Translations under genes and position numbers: made by a program | Shown: piece by piece, positions 8,876-16,659 of the stretch | Position numbering within the stretch: position 1 is the first letter of the stretch | Layout: each line of letters opens with the position of its first letter | Source of the DNA: Branchiostoma floridae | Taxonomy: Eukaryota; Chordata; Leptocardii; Amphioxiformes; Branchiostomatidae | Assembly (NCBI RefSeq): GCF_000003815.2 | Contig: NW_023365716.1 | Coordinates: 1,154,550 to 1,175,174, forward strand | Direction of reading: 5' to 3' | DNA: 20,625 bases | Notes under the pieces: generated by a model | The model's input: the letters and a program-made list of their open reading frames with translations, nothing else | Told to the model about the DNA's origin: nothing | The model's database searches: none

Positions 8876-9305
8876 CAGTGGCCTCGTGTGGCGCCATCGG
8901 TAAGGTGTTTGACCCAGACCCCAGAGGTAACGGGTTAGAAGCCGCTAATTTGACCCGATGTGTTGTGCCCTTGGGAATGGCACTCTACACGACTTCCCTC
9001 ACTTCACTCAGGTGAACAGGAATACATATAACCTTGTCAGGGCCGTCCCTCGGATAGGACGTTGACTGGAGGTCCCGTGTTTGGGGAGAGCCACACCTGG
9101 CGCACGTACGTTTAAGATCCCACCACACTTATCGAAACGAGTAGGTGTCCTTCCCGGTGTGAGTGGATCAAAACCTACAGTCCTTTGGCCGCACCTGGGG
9201 CAATTACTGTCGTATTGAGGCCACCTGAGTGGCGCCGAATGGCAGCTCGCTCCAGACACTTGCGATTTAGCCCCGCCTATTGTAAGCTCCTCACAATTCA
9301 GCCCC
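8876..9305 (+). mobile_element. tRNA-derived SINE with conserved central domain
   Basis: The head is tRNA-like: an A-box-like GTGGCGCCATCGGTAAG at 8888-8904 and a B-box-like GGGTTAGAAGCC at 8932-8943. A TTGTGCCCTTGGGAATGGCAC-type central block follows (8961 onward), then GGAGGTCCCGTGTTTGGGGA and a CCGGTGTGAGTGGATC block, the order known from long SINEs widespread in invertebrates. Boundaries are approximate and no target duplication was found. It ends about 55 bases upstream of the exon 6b acceptor. RNA polymerase III activity of this diverged copy is doubtful. Confidence 0.6.
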
Positions 9306-9362
9306 TGGTTGCTAAGAAACAGAAGCCGGTTCACCCAATAACAGTAACCGTTTCTTCCCCAG

Positions 9363-9438
9363 GCGCGTTAAGGAACTGGAAGAGGAGGCGACAGAAGTGG
9401 GAAACACGGTCAGGGCCAAGGAGATGGAATACACGAAG
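9363..9438 (+). CDS. Tropomyosin-like exon 6b (76 nt), distal alternative
   Basis: Acceptor gtttcttccccag, donor gtgagc. The first base completes a split lysine codon, then RVKELEEEATEVGNTVRAKE and MEYTK, ending in phase 0. RVKELEEEATEVGNTV lines up well with the KCAELEEELKTVTNNL segment of tropomyosin exon 6, closer than exon 6a does. No second copy of exons 3-5 was found between 3236 and 9362, though the gap at 8498-8597 hides 100 unknown bases. This exon most likely receives exon 5 (2181) by long-range splicing. A SINE ends about 55 bases upstream. Confidence 0.7.
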
Positions 9439-9517
9439 GTGAGCATTTTGTGCATTCGGTGCAGTTCTGGTAAATGTTGAAAGGTGGCGCTTAAAAGTCA
9501 AGCAGTCGTAAATGGAT

Positions 9518-9595
9518 TTTTTAAGCAACTGGATATGATTTGGGAAACGTCCGAAGTTCCAGATAGCAGCCATTACTTTTCGTTAGTGACACTGT
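9518..9595. repeat. Dispersed repeat fragment, copy 2
   Basis: Partner of the 2560-2640 segment (AAGCAACTGGATATGATTTG to TTCGTTAGTGACACTG). It lies 80 bases after exon 6b. Confidence 0.5.
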
Positions 9596-9954
9596 CATTC
9601 ATATATATTTCCTGTGAGCCAAGTACAAGCTGTGTTTATTCCGGATGCTGATTTAAGGTCTCATTGATGTATTACTCCGAGTGGATACTAAAAGAGATCC
9701 GAGCCAAAAAATAAACGGCTGCATGGACGCGTGTTTTTAACGAGAGAAATTTTCCTTTTAGCCAGCCGAACTGATCTCAAAAATTAGATTTGTGAAAGCT
9801 TATTTGTAACTGAAGAAATTAGCAGGTAAAGTCGGAGGTACACAGTCCTGGGTTCTGAGTGGTGCGGTTGTTCGCTAAGAGAGAAAAGTGCCTCTTGTGG
9901 GGATTGACTGATTGTTGCTTGTAATTCACGGCACGAAAAACGGAATTTAAGCAT

Positions 9955-10995
9955 GCTTAAATGATGCTTAACGTTGACGTATTTTCCTTCTTTACGGATC
10001 TATACATCTCTTATACGAGTACGTAAAGATTGGCGTTACGTAGTCTTTACGTAGGTGCTGATAGGTCCGTATTTTCCGGTTTTTTAAGTTGCCTTTCGGC
10101 AGCTTAAAGTTGTTGTAAATAATTACTAAAACTCATTTAAATTGCATTTAAATATTACGTTTATAAAACTTTAAGCATTGTTACGGCTTATTTACGTGTG
10201 CGTAAAGATGATCAATAGGTGGCTTATAGGTGCGGATAGGTCCGTATTTTCCGTTTTTTTAAGTTGCCTTTCAGCAGCTTAAAGATGTTGTAAATGTTTA
10301 TTAAAACTCATTTAAATTGCAATTAAATATTACGTTTCATAAAACTTTAAACATCGTTACGGCTCATTTACGTGTGCGTAAAGATGATCATTAGGTGCTT
10401 ATAAATCCGTATTTTCCGGTTTTTTAAGTTGCCTTTCAGTAGCTTAAATATTTCGTAAATGATTATCAAAACGCCCTTAATACATGTTTAAAGTTCACGT
10501 TTATTTCTTCTGAAGCCTTTATACTTGTCATATACGTGTGCATTAAGATGCTTATACTTTGTGTATTGGTGCCCTTTTAGCAGCTTAAAGTTGTCATAAA
10601 CACTTATTAAAACACCCTCAATACATGTTTAAAGTTCACGTTTATTTCCTCTTAAGTCTTTTTACGTCTCATATACGTGTGCATTAAGATGTTTATAAGA
10701 TGTGTATTGTTGCCCTTTTAGCAGCTTAAAGTTGTCATAAACACTTATAAAAACACCCTTAATACATGTTTTAAGTTCCCTTTTATCTTCTCTGAAGCCT
10801 CTTTACGTCTCATATACATGCGCATTAAGAGGATTTTAATGTGTCTATATTTGTCCTTTTAGCAGCTAAAAGTTGTCATAAATACATACTAAAACACTCT
10901 TAAGACATGTTTAAAGTTCCCTTTCTACGTCTCATATACGTGTGCATTAAGGTGATTATAAGGTGTGGATAAGTGTCATTTTAGCGGGATAAAGT
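9955..10995. repeat. Tandem array 1: about 170-bp then 141-bp units
   Basis: An AGCAGCTTAAAG anchor recurs at about 10101, 10276, 10441, 10582, 10723 and 10864, giving spacings of 175, 165, 141, 141 and 141 bases. The early units share GGTCCGTATTTTCCGG and ACTCATTTAAATTGCA; the later ones share AATACATGTTTAAAGTTC and CATATACGTGTGCATTAAG. Two related monomer types are thus laid end to end. AT-rich and non-coding; rich in TACGTAAAGA and its complement. Confidence 0.8.
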
Positions 10996-11957
10996 TAATC
11001 ATAAGCACGTTTTCAAGCAAGAAAATACAATGGATGAAACTTTGAAATTTTATTGAACTACGAGAAAATATTACATGGAAAAGTAAAAAAAAACTACAGC
11101 CTACTAGGTATTTGTGGCCTATCATTCTGATGTAGTCGGCAGTTGAAGCAATCACAACGGCTGTGCAATTCCGTGCAGCATCTAAGTCCACAGTCCCATT
11201 TCCAGTGTCGGGCGAAGCGTCACGGCGTAAGTTAAAAAGAGCACACAGTTCCATCTGGCCACCACAGGAATAAGAATCCGGCAAGATCAAGAGTAGTGGC
11301 CGATATGACTCGTGTTGCTGGATGGTCTTGGACTCTTGGATTATTTGGACGCGAAACATGTTCAGCTTGCAGTCTCGGCTTCTATTAATCCGGATGGTAC
11401 AAAGGTCGTGATTTCCCATTCTGTGTCGATTTCCAACTTGTACAGAATGATAGCAACCTACTATCTTTGCGTCAAATTCCGTCACCGGGGGTCCTAGGCG
11501 GTAACAGCAGTGTCACGGCCACAACTTGCGGGTTAGAACAGGTCCAAACTTTCTTCAATACTTCTTTTCAAATGAGCGCCTGGAAAATAACCGTTCCTTG
11601 TGGTATTGTAAATTTGAACCCCCCACTCTTTTCTGCCATTGGATACATCCTATCACATGACACAGCCGCTGTGTATGTATAGTATGCCGGACACAGACGG
11701 AGGCGCGCCCCATGCGGATTGCGCGTACGAATTAACGCTGAATAAATTTACATCTAGCCTGCCCACGCATATCACAATAACCAAAACAAACACGACCAAC
11801 ACGGGAAGACACTACCTGTGTGTCCAGACTGTTCTTTCTTGACGCTTGCTTGTAGATAAAGAAATCATTCGTACATTTACTTGTAGTAAGAAATGCTCGC
11901 CGTTTAATTGTAAGAAAAATATCATGATTAAACACCACTCACTACACAAAAGTATAA
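10985..11957. other. Non-repetitive island between the two arrays
   Basis: It is higher in GC than the arrays. On the minus strand a frame is open from about 11502 to 10976 (residues such as VTEFDAKIVGCYHSVQVGN and SYSCGGQMELCALFNLRRD), without an ATG at its head and without a recognised domain; its last 40 codons run into hydrophobic AT-rich sequence. It could be a relic of a protein once carried by the surrounding element, or a chance frame. No splice-flanked exon of the tropomyosin-like gene was found here. Confidence 0.25.
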
Positions 11958-13540
11958 GCTAAACCAAGGAGCTTTTAACGGGGGAGGTCTCACCGTATTC
12001 GCTTAAAAGTGCGCGGATTCAAAGATTAAAGATGTTGTATGTTCAACAGAAAAACGCAACATTTCATATACGTTTTGGCAACATATAAGCTAAACGGTGG
12101 AGGTCTCCCCGTGTTCGCTTAAACTGCGCGGATTCAAAGATTAAACAGGTCGTATGTTCAACAGAAATACGCAACATTTCATGTACGTTTTGGTAACATA
12201 TAAGCTAAACGGAGGAGGTCTCCCCTAGTTCGCTTAAACTGCGCGGATTCAAAGATTAAACATGTCGTATGTTCAACAGAAATACACAACATTTCATGTA
12301 CGTTTTGACAGCATATAAGCTAAACGGGGGAGGTCTCCCCTAGTTCGCTTAAAATGCGCGGATTCAAAGATTAAACATGTCGTATGTTCAACAGAAATAC
12401 GCAAAATTTTATATACGTTTTGGCAACATATAAGCTAAACGGGGGAGGTCTCCCCGTGTTCGCTTAAAAGTGCACGGATTCAAAGATTAAACTTGTCGTA
12501 TGTTCAACAGAAATACCCAACATTTCATATACGTCTTGACAACATATAAGTTAAACGGGGGAGGTCTCCCCTAGTTCGTTTAAACTGCGCGGATTCAAAG
12601 ATTAAACATGTCGTATGTTCAACAGAAATACGCAACATTTCATGTACGTTTTGGCAACATATAAGCTAAACGGGGAAGGTCTCCCCTAGTTCGCTTAAAC
12701 TGCGCGGATTCAAAGATTAAACATGTCGTATGTTCAACAGAAATACGCAACATTTCATGTACGTTTTGACAACATATAAGCTAAACGGGGGAGGTCTCCC
12801 CTAGTTCGCTTAAACTGCGCGGATTCAAAGATTAAACATGTCGTATGTTCAACAGAAATACGCAAAATTTTATATACGTTTTGGCAACATATAAGCTAAA
12901 CGGGGGAGGTCTCCCCGTGTTCGCTTAAAAGTGCACGGATTCAAAGATTAAAAATGTCGTATGTTCAACAGAAATACCCAACATTTCATATACGTCTTGA
13001 CAACATATAAGTTAAACGGGGGAGGTCTCCCCTAGTTCGCTTAAACTGCGCGGATTCAAAGATTAAACATGTCGTATGTTCAACAGAAATACGCAACATT
13101 TCATGTACGTTTTGGCAACAGATAAGCTAAACGGGGGAGGTCTCCCCTAGTTCGCTTAAAATGCGCGGATTCAAAGATTAAACATGTCGTATGTTCAACA
13201 GAAATACGCAACATTTCATGTACGTTTTGGCAACATATAAGCTAAACGGGGGAGGTCTCCCCTAGTTCGCTTAAACTGCGCGGATTCTAAGATTAAACAT
13301 GTCGTGTGTTTTACAGTAATACGCAACATTTTATATACGTTTTGGCAACATAAGCTAAACGGAGGAGGTCTCCCCATGTTCGCTTAAACTGCCTTGATTC
13401 AAAGATTAAACGTGTCGTATGTTTAACAGAAATACGCAACATTTTATATACCTCTTGGCATCATATAAGCTAAACGGGGGAAGCCCCCCCTTCTTTGCGT
13501 AAACGGTGGTTCGAAATAGATTACAGATGCCGTATATTCA
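11958..13540. repeat. Tandem array 2: 115-bp satellite, about 13-14 units
   Basis: The anchor AAGCTAAACGG recurs at 12089, 12204, 12319, 12434, 12550, 12665, 12780, 12895, 13011, 13126, 13241, 13354 and 13469 (G of GCTAAAC), mostly 115 bases apart. Each unit carries a near-palindrome GGGGGAGGTCTCCCC, then TTCGCTTAAACTGCGCGGATTC, GTATGTTCAACAGAAATACGC and TACGTTTTGGCAACATATAAG. The outermost units are degenerate. Adjacent units vary, but units four apart match best (see findings), so there is higher-order structure. No coding. Confidence 0.92.
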
Positions 13541-14119
13541 ACAGAAAAACGCAGCATTTCATGTAACGTAAGGGAGCGCATATAAGAATCAAAAATTGCG
13601 CACAGAAAGATCGAATACATCATATGCTTTCGGAACAAACAACATAGAAGAATATTGTATTTGACTTTTCTGAGGTATTAACATAACATTTTTTCCCGGA
13701 AAACGCAATTGTCAGTTTTGACAGTAAATCTTGTCACTGTTTAAAACAGATGACGCAATGCTTTATCAAACGCCAGACAAAGGCCTTTCATATTTGACAT
13801 AGCCGAGGTAAGTTTGGTAAACGGATCTAGAGAAACGGTATTTGTCAGTTTTATATTTAAAAACTTGAAATATTACCACAGTGGTAAAACAGTAAAACGG
13901 ATTATTTTTTATAACTTTTTGAGACATTTAAGTTGTCTTTTCGGCTTACTAAAATACATGTAAAATTCACGTAAAGAAACACGACAGATTAAGTTACATT
14001 TACAAACGCTGAAATCTTACGTAAAGGCCAGATGTATGTTTCCGATGCCTTTAATAGATCTTAAAATCTTCTGAAATATTTCTTCGCCTTTAAGGTTTTT
14101 ATACGTATCTCTGAAACTT
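13541..14119. other. Array flank, nothing coding seen
   Basis: AT-rich. Motifs such as ATTTCTTC-GCCTTTAAGG and TTTTTATACGTATCTC (14080-14112) resemble parts of array 1 units, so this may be decayed array sequence on the far side of array 2. No exon or RNA gene seen. Confidence 0.4.
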
Positions 14120-14503
14120 TGCTTAAATAGTTGTTTTCGTGCTGTGATTGCTATAGACAAAGAACGTATGTCTATTTGACGTAGGCAATTTTCACGGTAT
14201 ATGGTAAATGTGCTATGGGAAGAAAAAACTCATCAATGAAACTTTAAGCTTCGGTTTGTTTGCGGTTGTGTATGTTATGCTATAATCGCATTTCCACCAA
14301 GACTGGACCCGGAATGTAAAGAAAAAAATCATGTAAAAAAAAGACAGACAAACTATGTTCATGATAATCTTTTGATGTGTTTTGTCTTTTACATACAATT
14401 ACACATACTTTTTCGTCCCCATAAAATGCCCGTTTTGAAATACCCTGACATGGTTTAGATTTGTAGCTTTTGTTTGACCCTGTTTCATGATTTGTATTTC
14501 CAG

Positions 14504-14542
14504 GCCAAAAGCGGACTTGAGAAAACCCTGATGGAACTAATG
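14504..14542 (+). CDS. Penultimate or last coding exon of the distal module
   Basis: Acceptor tttgtatttccag, then AKSGLEKTLMELM in phase 0, then gtaatt. The GLEKTLMELM segment resembles the non-muscle type tropomyosin C-terminus (LDQTLLELN). If the donor at 14543 is used, the frame continues into the exon at 15008; if it is not, reading runs VIIYS to TGA at 14558-14560. The exon aligns loosely with the proximal last exon (both contain an ACTTGAG core), as expected for duplicated modules. It is separated from exon 6b by about 5 kb of mostly tandem-repeat intron. Confidence 0.52.
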
Positions 14543-14560
14543 GTAATTATATACAGTTGA

Positions 14561-15007
14561 TTCCAATTATTTGTATTGCGCTTCTTTGAATAATTCGGGT
14601 ATAAAATTGCGAAATCCAAAACCATTTGCCGTTCATACCATTGTCTAATTTGCAGAATTGAATAGCCCACCATCTCAAACTTCGGATACAATTACGTAAA
14701 CTTTTGGATAGAATTACGTTTACTTACACCGAATAAAATGGGGAAAAATACGCTAACACTTAGAAAATGAGGCAAAAATTAACCAACAACTGTATGTATG
14801 AAGGCATAAAACCAAGAAAAGAGGAAAGGAAGGTAGATTCAATCGAAAAGCTCGCCGATAGCGTTATGTCATATGTATTCACTCCTCTAAAGTCACAGAA
14901 CTTTTAAGGTCAGTAAGGATCAGAGGACTTGATCTACAGAAAACCATTCGTAACCATCTTACGGCCAATGGATATATGAAGTAATCGCGTTTTTTTTTTC
15001 TTTTCAG
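14561..15007. other. Last intron of the distal module
   Basis: AT-rich intron with no recognised repeat; a short duplicated ATTACGT-AACTT motif at 14690-14725 is the only structure noticed. It ends with a strong pyrimidine tract before the 15008 acceptor. Confidence 0.45.
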
Positions 15008-15031
15008 CCATGTGAAAGTCTTCGAACATGA
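15008..15031 (+). CDS. Terminal exon of the distal module (PCESLRT, stop)
   Basis: A 10-T tract followed by cttttcag precedes CCATGTGAAAGTC. In frame from 14542 it reads PCESLRT and stops at TGA 15029-15031. The acceptor, exon start and about 1.1 kb downstream are homologous to 5517 onward, so this is the duplicated counterpart of the proximal terminal exon. No AATAAA was seen soon after the stop; an ATTAAA lies near 15526. Confidence 0.45.
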   Translation, partial: PCESLRT

Positions 15032-15855
15032 AGAGCTGTTACACCAGGCCACTTCGACATGGATTGCAACGTCACCTTATGAAACCAAAATACAACAATG
15101 ATAGTCCGATTCATTCAACATAAACCTAAATATGTACCCTTCGGATGATATCAAACATCGAAACCTACAAAACGGAAAAAAGCATACTTATGACGTCACG
15201 GTAAATACGGTACCTGGCACTATGGTTTGTGAAAAATTACATTTTTTTAAAAGCAAGCAAATCAAATATCGTAACGTCTTGCAGCTGTATGTTACTGTGA
15301 TAATCAATCACTGTTTGCCTCTGAAAATCATGATAAGAATATGTTTCCCTCCATACCGTAATATGGAGTGAAATATAAAAATGTTGTATGTTGAATTCAT
15401 AAGCTCTTAATTTCGGACACACTTTTCTCGTCCGTTCTTATCATAGCGTGTCAGGATCGACCACAGCTGGGGCATAGCAAGGTGGATACGTGAATGGGTG
15501 TTAGATATAGTGTTGGTTATATTATTAAATCCACTAATTTGTAGTCATTATAAGATTGTTTGATTTATTTGGATCTCCATTAGTGATAACGTTATATATA
15601 GTTCCGCTGCACTGTTTTTCTTGGATTCCGTACAGTACAGGTACGATGAAACGAAATGTAATAGACAAAACAATTTGTAAACAGTAAAAAGTAAGTGCAG
15701 CTTTAATTTTACTAATGAATGGATCGATTATGGAGGGATTTTAGACAATGTTTCTATATTCATCACATACTCAGGAGACCTCTTTTAGATTGATATTGAA
15801 ATTTGACACCTAATGTACAGCGTGTTTTAGAAATTTATGTTAGTAAGGGAAATAA

Positions 15856-15970
15856 TACTCTCCAAGCAGAGGTTAGGCTCTGGCTTTTTGAAGCTATTTT
15901 TATCAGGCTTTCTATTTTGTACCGTTTTCTGTAAGGTCTCAGCCGAAGCCTAACTTCTGCTTGGAGAGTA
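15856..15970. mobile_element. 115-bp MITE, TACTCTCCAAGCAGA ends
   Basis: The left end TACTCTCCAAGCAGAGGTTA and the reverse complement of the right end TACTCTCCAAGCAGAAGTTA agree at 19 of 20 bases and pair further inward. The flanks GGGAAATAA and GGAAAATAA match at 8 of 9, a likely target duplication. It shares the interior GGCTTTCTATTTTGTA with the 193-404 element, so it is the same family. Confidence 0.78.
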
Positions 15971-16209
15971 GGAAAATAACAGGTGCAGAAGAATTAGATT
16001 ATACTTATGGCAGTTTTGTAATATGGTGAAATTGATACATTTGTGTAGCGGTTTTTGGTTACAAGCTTTTATCTGTATTTTGGCGTGTGGCGGTTTCAAC
16101 ACAACTCTGCAACATTTGTCAATCAACGTCATCAGTACGTCATACCGACGTGTGTCACGTGGTTCATGTTTTCACGTCACCTTTAGGTTAAAATGAAGTA
16201 GGTCACCGG

Positions 16210-16603
16210 TAGGGCTGTGTACCTAAACAAATTTCAGGTACAGGTGCAGGTATATGGGTTTAGGTACAGGTCCGGACCTGCACCTGTACCTAAACAATTT
16301 TAACCAAGTATATGTAAGTTAAACAACATTGTAGCTAACTGTCTTTTCTAGTGATAAATTGCCATCTTCATACAGGGAATTGCATGTTTGAATCTCAAAA
16401 CAATTTTTCTTGAGTTTCAACTGCAAGATTATCACGATTGTCATTGTTGATTCGGGATTTACTTGTCCAGCAGTCTTAAAAATTGGTAAAAATAAGTGAT
16501 TTAGTGTGTTTAGGTACAGGTACACAGATGTTTAGGTCCAGACCTGTACCTAAACAAATTTTTAGGTACGGTACAGGTACGGGTATTTAGGTACACAGCC
16601 CTA
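16210..16603. mobile_element. hAT-type MITE (394 bp) with perfect 8-bp target duplication
   Basis: The ends TAGGGCTGTGTACCTAAA and TTTAGGTACACAGCCCTA are perfect inverted repeats of 18 bases, flanked on both sides by GTCACCGG (16202-16209 and 16604-16611). An 8-bp target duplication and TAGGG/CAGGG-type ends are known hAT traits. Subterminal regions are packed with AGGTACAGGT and its complement, like clustered transposase-binding sites. It carries no transposase. Confidence 0.9.
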
Positions 16604-16616
16604 GTCACCGGTGCAA

Positions 16617-16632
16617 TGGCCGAGTGGGTAGG
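16617..16632 (+). repeat. tRNA A-box-like relic
   Basis: TGGCCGAGTGGGTAGG closely matches the A box of Leu/Ser-type tRNAs. No B box or acceptor stem could be found downstream before the TIR element at 16660, so it is probably the head of a SINE or tRNA relic, flanked by two transposon insertions. Confidence 0.35.
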
Positions 16633-16659
16633 TGTAATCAGCTACCTTTATGTCCCACT

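Larger units (their letters stand above)
9927..14146. mobile_element. Candidate 4.2-kb inverted-repeat element made mostly of tandem arrays
   Basis: The left edge CACGGCACGAAAA...ATTTAAGCA (9927-9953) is matched by the reverse complement of the right edge CACAGCACGAAAA...ATTTAAGCA (14120-14146), 21 of 27 bases, with ATT directly outside both ends (9924-9926 and 14147-14149). Inside lie two tandem arrays and an island of about 0.9 kb without repeats. CAC-type ends with a 3-bp target duplication would fit CACTA/Chapaev-like or related DNA transposons. No transposase was recognised, so the call is an inference. Confidence 0.35.
23..15031 (+). other. Divergent tropomyosin-family gene, 3' portion, with two alternative 3' modules
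   Basis: Gene model assembled from splice signals, reading phase and exon length. Coding exons on the + strand are 23-156, 816-861, 1350-1421, 2111-2181, then either 3160-3235 plus 4707-4742, or 9363-9438 plus 14504-14542 (and 15008-15031). Lengths 134/118 (46+72)/71/76 and phases equal those known for vertebrate tropomyosin exons 3-6 (residues 81-213), and the peptides are highly charged, glycine- and proline-poor heptad-type coiled coil. Family members are parallel coiled-coil dimers that lie along actin filaments. Exons 1 and 2 (about 80 residues) would lie upstream of the window. Residue identity to classical tropomyosin is low, so this is a divergent paralogue rather than the main muscle gene. 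No exon 7 or 8 equivalent was found. The family call rests on the exon-length match plus spaced motif matches; an expressed transcript is not proven. Confidence 0.72.
15008..16190 (+). repeat. Segmental duplicate, distal copy
   Basis: Collinear partner of 5517-6860. Blocks: GTTTGCCTCTGAAAATCAT (15313), ATTCATAAGCTCTTAATT (15392), GACCACAGCTGGGGCATAG (15460), and 16005-16185 with ACATTTGTGTAGCGGTTTTT and TGTCAATCAACGTCAT. The copy carries a 115-bp MITE (15856-15970) that the other copy lacks, so that insertion postdates the duplication. The AATAAA at 6763 has no counterpart here (AACACA instead). Confidence 0.7.

Noticed and set aside
2560-9595. The shared AAGCAACTGG segments as evidence for the exon 6 duplication
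   Set aside because: One copy lies upstream of exon 6a and the other downstream of exon 6b, so the order does not fit a collinear duplication; treated as a dispersed repeat.
10020-10060. TACGTAAAGA inverted pair as a regulatory site
   Set aside because: The motif recurs through array 1 as part of the monomer; no independent evidence of function.
11958-13540. CRISPR-like array (regular direct repeats)
   Set aside because: Units are head-to-tail with no unique spacers, the period is 115 bases, and the context is eukaryotic. It is a satellite.
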